Counted from the stretch's first letter, positions 1-10,833 are shown. The stretch is 26,289 bases of DNA from Rhizophagus sp. LPA8_4_AMF (GCA_021464525.1 JADRCO010000801.1:1-26289), one strand, 5' to 3'. Made by a program: numbers and translations. Notes: generated by a model from the sequence alone, not told the origin.

Positions 1-1208
1 TTTATTTTTTAAGATTTAATAATAATATTAAGTGATATTATAGATCAAAAGTTGATAATTTTAATCAGTGACAATAGTAAAAATAGAAAATTTCGGATTA
101 GTTTTCATGAAATTTTTATGAATTCCACAGAAATTCCATGAAATATTAGCAAAAAAATTTTTAGTGCTTACGTGGCAAAATTATATTTAAATAAAGTACT
201 AAAAAATGTTATACAATATAAATAAATCGATTTTAAATTTTCAGACTGTGTGGTTTATAAGTGACAGCTACCATAACATTTTTTTTATTGAAATATGAGT
301 AAATATGTAAGAATGGATTTATTTTAAGCAAATGTAATAATTTTATTTGGTTCAAATTAATAAATAAATTTCACATTAATGCAAATTTTATTAGTTAAAT
401 AATTTCATTACACAATTATTATATAATAAATTATAAATTAATAAATATATTATGGGAAAATAAAATTAAAAAATATCAGATTGAACAGATTAAACAGATA
501 TCTGTTAAACTACCTGGTCAATCTGATTAAACTGGTGATACAACCAGTATCATCAGATTGAACAGATATCTGTTGAACCATTTGGTCAATCTAATGACAC
601 AAATGGATCAGTCTGAATCTGATCAAATTTTGGATAAATAACTGGATATCCAGATTGACCAGATTCAGAGTACACCTCTATATGGAATTGTCATAGAACT
701 GACAGGGTGCTAGAAAGATTCTATTACTACAATACAATTATTATTGGATATAATGAACTCTCTATCTTTTTCAAAAGATTTGATTTGATATTAATAAATT
801 TATTATGTAATATACTAAACTTCTGGATAATTTAAACTAAATTTGTAGTATTAGTTAGAATTATAACATAAATTTTTAAAATAATTACTGATAATTCTGA
901 CTGGCATTATAAATTTAACTTAAATTAGTATATAGTTACATAACTGTTTATTGTAAAAAATATAATAATATTATATGACTAATATATAGAGATTGGTTAT
1001 AATATTTTATTATAAAAGTTATTATATATAGTATACTGAAATTATTTATAAAAAATCAGTTCTGAAATTCTGGTTTAGTATAATAAAATTTCCAAACAGG
1101 TTTATTATAACCAGTAATAACTGTATATATAAATAAAATATTTCAATAATAAATTTATAATTCATATTTTATATACTGTAGATTAATTTTAAACTTTTTG
1201 GCAATTTA
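1..1208. other. AT-rich non-coding stretch
   Basis: No credible coding region is seen here on either strand. The stretch is mostly A/T with frequent stops. The only structured part is a cluster of short palindromic and repeated motifs at about 471-665, listed separately. The right edge is the TA dinucleotide at 1207-1208, the left target duplication of the Tc1/mariner element. Confidence 0.7.
471..665. repeat. Cluster of palindromic short repeats with GATATC cores
   Basis: Two diverged direct copies, starting near 478 and 553, share a CAGATTGAACAGAT-type start, a perfect 14-bp palindrome AACAGATATCTGTT (493-506 and 561-574) and a downstream GGTCAATCT. A third palindrome, CTGGATATCCAG (642-653), follows and runs into the inverted form AGATTGACC. 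All three palindromes share the core GATATC. This may be a relic of a small non-autonomous element, but no terminal repeats or target duplication could be defined. Confidence 0.5.
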
Positions 1209-2522
1209 CACTACTTGGACAAAAGTCGTGGGAATTATATTTTTATTAATTTCTCAAAAACGTACATAATAACTTGGGCTGAAATTTTATTACGCGATAG
1301 CTTATGATCTACATAAACAATGATGTAATTATTATAAACATACATCAAATGTGATCGGCAAGCCACTGTTTTGTACTACATTCCACTATGGTAGAATTAA
1401 CAGAGGCTGAACGTAATCAAATTATTGGCCTTTTTAAGGGTGGCGTCACAAAAGCACATGTTATTAAAACATTAGGCTTTTCTAAATCAACAGTTTACCG
1501 AATTATTCAAGACTTTTGTGAAGGAAAAAGTCTTAAAATACAGCCACGAAGTGGCTGACCAAAACTTTTAAATTGCGAAGACCAAAAAACTCTAAAAAAC
1601 ATTGTTAAAGCAAATAACCGCCAGTCTGCTGAACAAATAAAAAATAAATTTCAAGAGAAAAGTGAGAAGCAAGTTTCCACAAAGACTATAAGAAGAGCTT
1701 TACATGAACTCAATATTTTTTCCTGTATTCTAGCGTCTAAACCTCTTCTTAGTGATAAACAAAGAGAAAGTCGTTTAAACTGGTGTATTGAAAGAAAAGA
1801 TTGGTCTGTTAAAAAGTGGAAAACGGTCATTTGAAGTGATGAAAGTCGCTTTACATTGTTTAAAAATGATGGACCAGGTCGTGTTTGGAGGACTTCTGGA
1901 ACAAGATTTAATATTAAAAACATGGTTCCTTCAGTAAAACATGGTGGTGGAGGTGTAATGATGTGGGGCTGTTTTTCAGAAAAAGGGTTGGGACTACTTG
2001 TAAAAGTTGATGGAAAAATGAATCATAGGAACTATATTCAAATACTTGAGTTACATTTACTCCTACTAATTAATAATAATTTTAATGGACGAGGTTATTT
2101 ATTCTAGGATAATAATGCTCCTTTTCACACCGCTAAAAACGTTAAAAAATGAATTGAGACGAAAAAAATTAAAATTTTAGAAAATTGGCCAAGTCAATCA
2201 CCCGACTTGAATCCAATAGAACATCTATGGTTAGAGTTGAAAAGGCGCATTAAAAAACGCCCCAGACCCGCAAAAAATTTAAAGGAATTGGAGCATGCTT
2301 TGCACGAGGAATAGAGTCAAATCCCTAATAATACTTTAATAAATTTAATTGAAAGTATGCTCTGGAGGGTTGAGGCGTGTATTAAGAATAATGGTTGGCC
2401 AACTAAATATTAGTTTTATATATGGTTTAACTAATTGCAGTTAAAATTTTAACCCTAATTATTATGTACGTTTTTGAGAAATTAATAAAAATATAATTCC
2501 CACGACTTTTGTCCAAGTAGTG
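1209..2522 (+). mobile_element. Tc1/mariner DNA transposon, inactivated
   Basis: The element is 1,314 bp long and bounded by perfect 64-bp terminal inverted repeats at 1209-1272 and 2459-2522, both starting CACTACTTGGAC from the outside. Similarity continues imperfectly for about 16 bp inward. A TA dinucleotide flanks both ends (1207-1208 and 2523-2524), the target duplication expected of the superfamily. The interior holds one transposase reading frame with five in-frame stops. Intact ends with a dead gene suggest a copy that could be moved only by transposase made elsewhere. Confidence 0.95.
1388..2413 (+). pseudogene. Tc1/mariner transposase, five in-frame stops, no frameshift
   Basis: One frame of 341 codons runs from ATG 1388 to TAG 2411-2413 with no frameshift. 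Stops interrupt it at 1556, 1832, 2105, 2150 and 2312. An N-terminal helix-turn-helix (codons about 20-43) carries the TVYRII recognition helix. The DDE domain follows: SDESRF holds the first Asp, an NAPFHTA block the second region, then [11 protein letters not shown] with the catalytic Glu. Each stop could come from one C-to-T or G-to-A change: Arg CGA to TGA, Trp TGG to TGA or TAG (three sites), Gln CAG to TAG. The Asp expected just before NAP reads as Asn, with another Asp one residue upstream, so the active site may be damaged too. The longest open pieces are fragments and not separate genes. Confidence 0.93.
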
Positions 2523-2524
2523 TA

Positions 2525-3772
2525 TCTTTAAAAAAATACAATCAATTCTTTTTATAAATTATAATTTTATAATTATCTTAATTATATAATTGCATCTTAT
2601 AATAAATTATATATTATTTAATTTATATATTATTTATTTTAAGTACCAATAGGAAAGGTATATATTATAATATTAAACTATTTTTTAGAAATGTATCTCA
2701 AGACTAGTGGCCAATTTAATTTAAAATTTTTATTTAAATCTAAATTATGTGATTAATTATTTTTATTAAACATTTTTTGAAAATACAAGCAAGTTGTCTA
2801 CAGTTGCTAGTAAATATTTTAATTATTTATTAATTATAATAATAAATATATTAAATTTAAATGTATACAAGTTAACTTTTTATAAATATATAACTGAAAA
2901 TCATGAACATGCATTTATAACAATAAAGAAATCATATAAGTTTAGGATCAAGCAGAAGTATGCATTTAAAAAGAAATGCATTTATAGAGGATATATCTAC
3001 AAAAAGTTAAGTGTCTTTCTTAATTAGTAATAATATAAATAAAATGAAGTTAATAATAGTTTAAATGTGTAATTTACAGTGAAATTCCCTTATTACGAAA
3101 ATTTTTACCGTGAGGATGATTGAAATTTCATATATATAAAGAAGTATAGATTTATTATCATATGATCGATAAGATCGATCATGACGATCAACACAAGGAT
3201 TTTGTCGTTGTTAATTTGTAATTTATAGGCCCGAATTAATTCCGGCCGAGAAATTCAAATTCGGTCGTAATCGTTCAAAATCTGTTTGATTGAATTCCTT
3301 TTATAGAATACCAATTCTTATCTTGGTCAGAATCATTACATTATTCATTTGATAAGCCAACCATCTTTAGTATAAATTCGAGGACAAAGGCTTTTTTTAA
3401 TCCTATTTTTGAACTATAATATTCATGCATGATATATTAATGGTTCAAAAATTTTTCCGTTACTATAGATTTTGTGACAATAAGAACAATAAGTAGATAA
3501 ACAATGGAGAAAAAGGAGTTATTGCTGTAAGAAAAATTTTTTTTCTTTTTACAAACAAAAAAAGCCAAAAAATTTTTTTTTAAAAGAAAATTGTTTTAAC
3601 ATATTTCGTCATGATGGTCACGAGAAATGAAATTTTCAAGAAAAAAAAATAAATTATTAAATTATGCATATGATATAATCACAATATAAAATATACCCCG
3701 CATAAAAAAAAAGAAAAATCTAAATACCTTTCTAAAAAAAAAATTTTTTCGAATTTTTACAATAAAAAAAAA
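2525..3772. other. AT-rich intergenic region upstream of the F-box gene
   Basis: Nothing convincingly coding is seen between the transposon and the F-box gene. A 77-codon open frame near 2794 starts at TTG and is almost wholly Ile, Lys, Tyr and Asn, as expected of random AT-rich DNA. A perfect inverted repeat TGATCGAT-aag-ATCGATCA lies at 3163-3181. The last 250 bp carry long A and T runs and a TATAAAATA box, listed separately. Confidence 0.6.
3685..3693 (+). promoter_or_regulatory. Putative TATA box of the F-box gene
   Basis: TATAAAATA lies about 80 bp upstream of the ATG at 3773, a plausible distance for a fungal core promoter with a short leader. In sequence this AT-rich the motif can arise by chance. 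Confidence 0.35.
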
Positions 3773-5449
3773 ATGTCTCCACCTTTATTAACAACGGATT
3801 GTTTACATCTCATTTTCAAGGATTTTGAAGAAGATAGATATACTCTACATTCATGTCTTTTAGTGAATAGACTCTGGTGTGAAACTGTAGTATCTTTATT
3901 ATGGAGTCAACCTTTTCGTTTAACACGTAGAACTCCTTCCTCTAGATTAATTCAAACATATATAAATTGTCTTGATCCACAAGTACTTACCGATGATGAA
4001 AAAGATATTTTGGAAATTACTGATAATAGAATACCACCAACATTTGATTATCCATCGTTCTTACGACAAATTTCATATTTAGATTTATATAATGGGATTG
4101 CCGCATGGTTTGAATGGTATGAACCATGGGGGGAAGTATATCGAGAAAGAGTAGCTTTGGTATCTAAATTGTTAATTTACTCTTTTATGAGTCATTCACC
4201 AGCATTTCATAAACTATCAATTGAAACTGGTGAAATGGTTATGGTTCCAAATAATCATCTTAATTTCTTCTCACATCAAGGTTCTGAAACTTGTTTATCT
4301 AAACTTCGACAATTTATATGTATTGGAGATTTTTTGAAGACAGATATTTTCGCAGGAGCCGCTAAAATTTGCAAAAATATCAAAACATTATTTGTAAGTC
4401 CAGGTCGAGTTTGCACTTCGGGAAATAGATCTGTTCCTGAGAAACAATATGATTCCTTAATAAATCTTATTAAAGGACAAAAATCTCTTGAATATTTTGT
4501 GGTTCATACTTGCAACAAACCAAGTCGCATAATTTCTGCGTTGCTTGAAAGTCAAATTAATTCGTTAGTTCATGTGGAATTCTTTAAGGTAGATTTTATA
4601 GAATGTGTTACATTAGCACCTTTAGCAGAATCGAAAAAATTAGTGACTTTAACATTCGAAGAATGTTCAAGTCTTGAGAATATATTGGAACCATTTGTTT
4701 CTAGTTCATTAAATCGTTTAAAAAAACTTAATTTTAAAAAGTCTACTGTTAGGGATGATGTTTTAGCAGCTTTAATAAAAAATGCAGGATCAACTTTATC
4801 CACAATATATTTAGGACCAATAAAAATTAAAGATGTGTATAATTCAAATATAGTAATTAATTTAATCACAAACAATTGTCCGAACCTTGTAGATTTGGCA
4901 TTAGATATTCAAAGGTCTGACCTACCATATTTATTAGAATTATTAAGTTTTAGTAGATATCTTAATAAGTTAGAAATTTTTGGAAACATTCTTCGTATTG
5001 ATAGTTTATTAGAAAATTTCTTTCGCCGCCTTCCACCTACCTTAGAACATTTAATAATTAATGCGGATTGGCATTTTTCCGCAAACGAACTTGCAATTGG
5101 GTTAGAGAACTGTAAAGCTAGATTAAAAAGTTTACATATGCCAGATTGTTATTTAATAAGTGATAATCACCTTTGCGTTATAACTGAATATTTAGGTGAT
5201 AGTTTACAACATTTAGATGTTAGTTATGCATCACCTTCACAAGTAACTAGTGAAGGATTGAGAAAAGCACGTTCAATTATTAATCGGGTTGATTATGTTT
5301 ATAAAGAAGATAGAAAATATCCTACATTTTGGAATTTGAGATTTTGGGGCGAAGAATGGGTTGAAGAACCGATCGTGGATCGCACTTTTGAACAATGGGA
5401 TTGGGAGAATGGTGATGAAGGATGGTATGGCGTAGATTGGAAAAAATAA
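3773..5449 (+). CDS. F-box protein with leucine-rich-repeat-like body
   Basis: A single-exon gene of 558 residues. The N-terminus (residues about 3-48) is an F-box: Pro-Leu-Leu at the start, a CLHLIF helix, and a CLLVNRLWCETVVSLLW stretch with the conserved Val-Asn-Arg-x-Trp pattern. By family knowledge, F-boxes bind Skp1 and recruit substrates to SCF ubiquitin ligases. From about residue 200 to 490 the protein has irregular Leu/Asn-spaced repeats such as LKKLNFKKS, LEHLIINAD and LQHLDVSYA, consistent with a degenerate leucine-rich-repeat solenoid that would bind substrate. The tail (about 525-558) is Trp- and acid-rich. The architecture matches the very large F-box family of arbuscular mycorrhizal fungi. 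The target is unknown. It is convergent with the permease gene downstream. Confidence 0.88.
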   Translation: MSPPLLTTDCLHLIFKDFEEDRYTLHSCLLVNRLWCETVVSLLWSQPFRLTRRTPSSRLIQTYINCLDPQVLTDDEKDILEITDNRIPPTFDYPSFLRQISYLDLYNGIAAWFEWYEPWGEVYRERVALVSKLLIYSFMSHSPAFHKLSIETGEMVMVPNNHLNFFSHQGSETCLSKLRQFICIGDFLKTDIFAGAAKICKNIKTLFVSPGRVCTSGNRSVPEKQYDSLINLIKGQKSLEYFVVHTCNKPSRIISALLESQINSLVHVEFFKVDFIECVTLAPLAESKKLVTLTFEECSSLENILEPFVSSSLNRLKKLNFKKSTVRDDVLAALIKNAGSTLSTIYLGPIKIKDVYNSNIVINLITNNCPNLVDLALDIQRSDLPYLLELLSFSRYLNKLEIFGNILRIDSLLENFFRRLPPTLEHLIINADWHFSANELAIGLENCKARLKSLHMPDCYLISDNHLCVITEYLGDSLQHLDVSYASPSQVTSEGLRKARSIINRVDYVYKEDRKYPTFWNLRFWGEEWVEEPIVDRTFEQWDWENGDEGWYGVDWKK

Positions 5450-5762
5450 ATTTAATTAATTTTATATTTAATTGTTTTATTATATTAATAATATATATAT
5501 ATTTTTTATGTAATAATTTGGGAACTACTTTTATTTTATTATTTCCTGGTTAGAACTGACTTTGTTTCTTTGTTAAAAATTATTGTATAATTTTAGATTA
5601 TAAGGTAATTATAAAATGAATCATTAAATTACGCGTTATGGAGGTATCATCGAAAACAATTTCCCATTTTCAATATCATTCTCAGTTATGAAATTTATTT
5701 GATATTTCATATTAAATGGAATTACAGTATGTTAAAATAAATTAAATAAGATATTTCTAATT
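5450..5762. other. Convergent intergenic region
   Basis: This 313-bp AT-rich spacer lies between the stop codons of the F-box gene and the oppositely oriented permease, so it should hold both 3' ends. No coding signal or clear hairpin is seen. An isolated ACGCGT lies near 5631. Confidence 0.6.
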
Positions 5763-7510
5763 TCATCCATTTAATTCTTTATTTTTCATATATTGATTAC
5801 TATTATTAGCGACCGAATGTGATCTACCGTAAAGGAAATAAATAACCAACCCGATTAACATCCAAACAAGTAATCTTATTAAACTAGCAGTAGTGGCAGT
5901 AAGCAGTAATAATAAATCCAATAAAGCTCCTATAATAGGTATCAAATAAGGTCCTCCTGGAACTTTAAATTTTCTTGGTGCATTAGGAGCTGTAATTCTT
6001 AATACCAAAACTCCAATATTTACTAAAAAGAATGCTAATAAAGTGCCAACTGATGTTAATTCTGCTAGTACTCCTATCGGAAGAAGCGATGATATAATTG
6101 CACAGATTATTCCTGTAACAGCCGTTGAAATGTGCGGCGTTTTAAACTTTGGATGAATCTTTGATGCGATTGTCGGGAAGAATAATCCATCCCTAAAAAA
6201 AAAAGATTTAAAAGAAAATGGGAGTTTATAATTTACAAAAAAAGGTCACGTAACATGATAACTTACTTTGCCATTGCATAAAAAATACGTGGTTGTCCCA
6301 TGAGAAAAACAAGTATACCAGATATTAATCCAGCGAGAGCACCAAAATCTACAATAACTCCCAACCAACCCATTCTCATCGCATTAATCGCAACAGTTAC
6401 GGGAGCTGGATCATTCAACTCGGTATAATGAACAACTCCTGTTAAGACAACGCTAACTGCCACGTATAAAATAGTACAGATGATTAAACTCGCAATGATT
6501 CCAATAGGTAAATTTCTTTGTGGATTTTTAGTTTCTTGAGCAGTAGTAGATATAGAATCAAATCCAATATAAGCAAAAAACACAACACTTGAAGCTGATA
6601 ATATTCCAGTTATGCCGAATTCTGAGAATGATCCCTCATTTTGAGGAATGAAAGGATCGTAATTTTTTGGGTTAATCTTAGTTATTCCTACTATAACAAA
6701 TAATAATATAGCAAAAACCTTTAATGTGACAGCTATGTTGTTTACAGTTGCAGATTCCTTAATACCCAATATCAATATAATTGTAAGAAATATAATTAAC
6801 ACAAACGCCGGTAAATTGATATAAGCACCGGGAGTTCGTAGTAAATATCCTGTAGAATGATCAAAAACTAGTGGTGCACTCGTCCATGATGGTGAAAATT
6901 TTATTCCAAAATGATCAAAAAAATGAACGAAATATCCTGACCATCCAACAGCAATTGTCGAAGCACCAACCGCGTATTCTAAAATTAAACTCCAGCCAAT
7001 AATCCATGCGGCGAGTTCACCTAACGTCGCATAAACATACGTATATGCGGAGCCGGCCACCGGAATCATTGACGACAACTCCGAATAACATAATGCCGCA
7101 AAACTAGCTGCAATTCCCGAAATTACAAATGAAATTACTATAGCTGGTCCTGCTTTTGTAGCTGCAGCTTGTCCTAGAAGAAAAGGAATTAAAAGAAAAG
7201 GAATTAAAAAAAAAAGATTTAGAAATTAAAAATAAAATTTTAAATTAATTAAATTAATCGTTTTTTTAGCAAAAAAAACTGTGTTTTATTTTTTACCTGT
7301 GATAATTAATATTCCAGTGCCGATAATACCCCCCAAACCGATCATTATCAAATCGAATGCATTCAAAGTTCTTTTTAAACCCGATGTATCTTTTTCCATT
7401 TCAAAACTTTCTAAAGATTTGGTCGTAAATAATTTTCGTAAATGATATTTCCATGTTGATTCATCGACTTGTCTTGGAGCACCTGAAGTGAAAAACTCGT
7501 ATCCAGACAT
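5763..7510 (-). CDS. Amino acid permease, cationic amino acid transporter type (APC superfamily)
   Basis: Three exons, 7510-7297, 7173-6267 and 6192-5763, give 516 residues; the introns (123 and 74 bp) have GT-AG ends and restore frame exactly. After a hydrophilic N-terminus, the first membrane helix carries GLGGIIGTGIL (residues 59-69), the substrate-binding signature of the APC superfamily, followed by GQAAATKAGPA across the splice. About twelve or more hydrophobic segments follow. The central AYIGFDSISTTAQETKNPQRNLPIGI block is typical of cationic amino acid transporters. The C-terminal part, with FKVPGGPYLIPIIG and then LIRLLVWMLIGLVIYFLYG, matches the C-terminal domain of that family. 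Expected role: proton-coupled uptake of amino acids, possibly basic ones, across the plasma or vacuolar membrane. Substrate cannot be assigned from sequence. Intron 1 contains a directly repeated GAAAAGGAATTAAAA. Confidence 0.92.
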
Positions 7511-8189
7511 TAAGCCTTTAAAAAGTACGTGTTGTTCTTAAGCAATATTTTTTGTTGGTATAATATAATTAAATTTAGAGGGCAAACTTATCATCAATGC
7601 TTTTTTTTTAAAAAGCAACAAAAGGACTTCTCGAAACTAATTGAATGAGACTTTTTAAAAATATTTTCTATAATTAATCATTTGTGGCTATGGGAAAATC
7701 CATAAATAAAAATTCCCGTTTCTAAAAATATATTTCTGCATCATTGTGTTGTTTCTCCTGCATGAATTTTACTGAATTTTTTACTATCAAATTATCAATT
7801 TGACAGACGAAAGTATTATTCTAACCTACCTTCTGTTCATACATTCATTCTTATGTTTACACGTCAAAACTATAATGAAGTAAAGGAGGTTGAATGGTAG
7901 CCAGTCACCAAGGTTTAAAGCATCTTATTAATGATCGTATTAGGCCCCCCCCCACGTACTTACTTGACTCGTCACATGGCCGGCTAGTATTCTATTTATT
8001 TAGTTGGCGAATGTAATGAGAAATGGATTATGGATGATGAGTATTAATTATACTCAAAAGAAGATCCTATTGGAACATTGTTGTGTTCGCTGTTAGTTCA
8101 TCGCTTGAAGTCGTTTGTTAATTTTTGTAATCAATATTTTTTAATATTTTTAGAAATATATAATATGCATTTGAGAACATAAATTATTG

Positions 8190-8390
8190 ACAGATAAAAG
8201 TACTACGCCACAACCTTATAGGCCAATCAGTCCGCAGGATCAATTAAATGAGATATTCATGAATTTGCTAATCGTTATGGTACTGCAGATCGTACTGGAG
8301 AGACACCTTCGTTTTTATATATTACGGCAAGACTATATTGAGCATTAATATTTACTAAACCAACTGCGTCTCAATAGCTATAAAATAGAC
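8190..8390 (+). pseudogene. Possible relic of a coding sequence, unidentified
   Basis: From about 8194 one frame reads as ordinary mixed-composition protein (STTPQPYRPISPQDQLNE). Near 8251 the plausible reading shifts to another frame (DIHEFANRYGTADRTGETPS), which is then broken by stops from about 8340. Base composition is richer in G and C than the flanks. No family is recognised, and it may be chance. Confidence 0.2.
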
Positions 8391-8504
8391 ATTTGATGTA
8401 ATGATGTCCCAAATAATTATGGACACTTGTTATGAGATCAAATAATAAATAGTAAAATTATGCATACAATAATGATACACCACTAGGAACTGCTAGAATG
8501 AATT

Positions 8505-8531
8505 AATCACGTGATATATGTGCACGTGATT
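8505..8531. promoter_or_regulatory. Inverted pair of AATCACGTG E-box motifs
   Basis: AATCACGTG (8505-8513) and its reverse complement CACGTGATT (8523-8531) face each other across a 9-bp spacer. CACGTG is the core bound by basic helix-loop-helix factors such as Cbf1, Pho4 and USF, and the left half fits the Cbf1-type ATCACGTGA. The site is about 1 kb upstream of the permease start and 190-215 bp beyond the stop of the FAD gene. Its function is inferred only from the motif. Confidence 0.4.
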
Positions 8532-8719
8532 GAGTTTCTTTATACACCCATTATGCTCAACAAGCAAAAATATGGAAAAAATATGGAAAATATAATTTAT
8601 TAACTCTATTTATTCAAAGAAAAGATGTGACTATGTCTTTCAATAATTAACAGTAACAATCATAAAATTAAAAACAATCTTTTGTTCATGTCATAATATA
8701 TTAGAAAATTTTACTTAAG

Positions 8720-10604
8720 TTATTCTTTCTTCTTTTGGTTAGTCCATTTGTAGACCATTTCGTAATAAACTTTCGTTATGGTTAATATAACGCATAACAT
8801 TTCCACCCACATTTCGAACCAAATCCAAAGTCTTTTTTGTACTTTCTCAGTTAAATTTAATTCAGCTCGTCTTCCTCTAATATGAGTGGCATCAATTATT
8901 CCAAATGGTGATGAAGCGCCCAAAAATTCATTGGCAATCTTTAAACCCGAAGTAAAACCATCTTCGTGAAATCCATATTTTGTCCAGGCTCCTGCAAATG
9001 TTGTAGCAAGATTTGGAAGATTTTGGATAACATGCAATTCAGCTTGTGCTGCAATTGTTTCTGGTGTGTATAACGGATGGTCATATGACCATGAACCTAC
9101 GACTTTTGATGGTTCAGGCTCGTAAAGAGGGTTCAAAGTTACAAGAACCGGCCCATAAATTGATTCATCGATTAATTGTAAAATGTTCATGTTATAAGTC
9201 CTATAAAATATATATATATATTTTATTTCAATTATTATTTTCCATTATCATAATAAACTTTATAAACAATAACGATAAATCTTACAAAGAAACTTGATCA
9301 GTGTTAAGAGAATTTTCAGTAGATTTGGTAATATAGTTCCAAGCAGAGAACGCGAAACGGCGCTTTGGCATTAACTATTTGTACAATTATAATTTTATAA
9401 ATTTTTAAATAATAAAAAAAAAGAATAAAAAATAAAAATAAGAATCAATTAAGTTTGTTAATTTCTCTTACCGAAAGATCGGAGTGTAATACGGCACGAT
9501 TTTTATTAAAACGAACTTTTCCCAAAATACGCTCTTCGTCATCGGTAGCTTGGTCACCCAAAATTTGTAGAGCTTGATCAGCATGAGTGGCGAAGATTAC
9601 ATGATCGAACTCTTCGCGTCCTCCATTGCTATCTGTAATAGTAATGATTGGTGGCGAAGAAGGATCCGAAGGATTTGATGGTTTACGTGTGATAGATGTT
9701 ACTTTTGTTGAAAGGCGTACACTATGAATATGTGGAACGATCGTTTCCACATATTTGCGACTAAAAATAAATAAATAATAAAAATCAATTTAAATTAATA
9801 ATGAATGCGATTTGTATACATTTCAAATTTCTAACCTTCCATTTTTTATAGTAAGCCATTGAATTCGATTCATTGCTTGGAGGAAAAAATGATTATGCAT
9901 AAATTGTATTAACGTCAATGCGGGAAAGTCAAGCGCACACTTGTCCGGCGGAGTAGACCAAATCGCCGCAGTCATCGGCTAATTAATCACGTGTTTGTTA
10001 AAAAACCTGTTTAGAATCTTCTTCAAACATAAATTAATAGCTACATAAATTACATTACCAAAAGATAATTATCCCTAAATGCCGAGGAGTATCCATGTAA
10101 ATCCAAATATTCTCCCAGTTTCATTTTTTTTTCGGGATGATCATCTTCCAATTCTAATAAATCAGTTGCGTGAAAATTAAATTTCATAATATCAAAAACA
10201 GTTTTCCACATATTCAAATCCAATAAATTCTCTGGTTGCCCAAAGACTGTAAATATATTTTTTCCCGCCCATTCAAATTCTCCTTTGTTTCTTGATACGC
10301 TAAAACCCATATCAGAACCTATGTATTCAACATTTTTATGTTGAAGAAACCTAATAAGATTTGGATACGTAACATGATTAAATACAATAAATCCGGTGTC
10401 GACCGGCGTTGTAAGCGGAGAATTAGAGGACTTTGTAGAAGGAACTGTAAAATCAACCGTATGAGTATGTCCTCCCAAATAATCATTTTGCTCGTAAAGA
10501 GTAACATTATGTGGGGAATGTTCCGATAACAACCATGCCGCTCCCAATCCAGCACATCCGCTTCCAATTATTGCTATTCTTTTACAAGTTTGCTCTTGAG
10601 ACAT
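8720..10604 (-). CDS. FAD-dependent oxidoreductase, COG2907 / amine-oxidase fold
   Basis: Five exons, 10604-10059, 9978-9836, 9760-9472, 9374-9286 and 9200-8720, give 515 residues; introns are 75-97 bp. The N-terminus has a dinucleotide-binding motif, IIGSGCAG (Gly14, Gly16, Gly19), an acidic residue ending the second strand (Glu38) and GGH (44-46), as in amine-oxidase-fold flavoproteins. Further family landmarks are FRDNYLLPM across intron 1, IWSTPPDK, FATHADQAL, SLMPKRRFAFSAWNY across intron 3, and the C-terminal FAGAWTKYGFHEDGF block that lines the FAD site. A hydrophobic Trp-rich helix near the C-terminus (LWIWFEMWVEML onward) may anchor it to a membrane. Homologues sit beside DUF1365 and cyclopropane-synthase-like genes in bacteria and are fused N-terminal to plant cyclopropane synthases. 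It probably oxidises or desaturates an acyl chain with the methyltransferase at 17147, but substrate and reaction are unproven. Confidence 0.9.
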
Positions 10605-10833
10605 TTTTTGAACTGAGGAAAAAAAAAATTTAATTCGGGGTAATTCACTGTCAATTTATATAAAATTGCGCGACCCTTTAAGCTGCATTCAATTTACACA
10701 CGGTTCAAATTTATGAAAATCCGGAAAATCATATTTTCGTCCCAAAAATGTGGCTTAATAAAATCACGTTATCATATATATTCTTTGTAAGATGTTTCAA
10801 AACACTTACATGCTTTAGGATAATAAATTTTTT
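10605..10833. promoter_or_regulatory. Shared divergent promoter region
   Basis: Only 229 bp separate the start codons of the FAD gene (leftward) and the unknown gene (rightward), so the two probably share a bidirectional promoter. On the minus strand, TATATAAA at 10662-10655 lies about 50 bp upstream of the FAD start. An in-frame TAG at 10816-10818 supports the rightward start at 10834. Confidence 0.5.

Larger units (their letters stand above)
7511..8719. other. Intergenic region upstream of the permease gene
   Basis: This 1.2-kb stretch separates the permease start from the 3' end of the FAD oxidoreductase. It is less AT-rich than its surroundings near 7880-8000 and includes a run of nine C at 7945-7953. 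A possible decayed coding relic lies at about 8190-8390 and a paired CACGTG site at 8505-8531, both listed separately. No intact gene is seen. Confidence 0.6.

Noticed and set aside
1856-2107. 83-codon open frame as a separate small gene
   Set aside because: It is the piece of the transposase frame lying between two of its in-frame stops.
1388-2413. Alternative genetic code (TGA read as Trp) to rescue the transposase
   Set aside because: Two of the five stops are TAG, one TGA replaces Arg, and all neighbouring genes use TGA or TAA normally as stops.
2794-3027. 77-codon open frame upstream of the F-box gene
   Set aside because: It starts at TTG and has an Ile/Lys/Tyr/Asn composition typical of random AT-rich sequence, with no motif.
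10319-10567. Open frames overlapping the FAD gene on both strands
   Set aside because: They lie wholly inside exon 1 of a gene with clear family motifs and have no protein features of their own.
8720-10604. Three separate small genes instead of one FAD oxidoreductase
   Set aside because: All pieces join in frame at GT-AG introns of 75-97 bp, and the joined product follows the family motif order and length.
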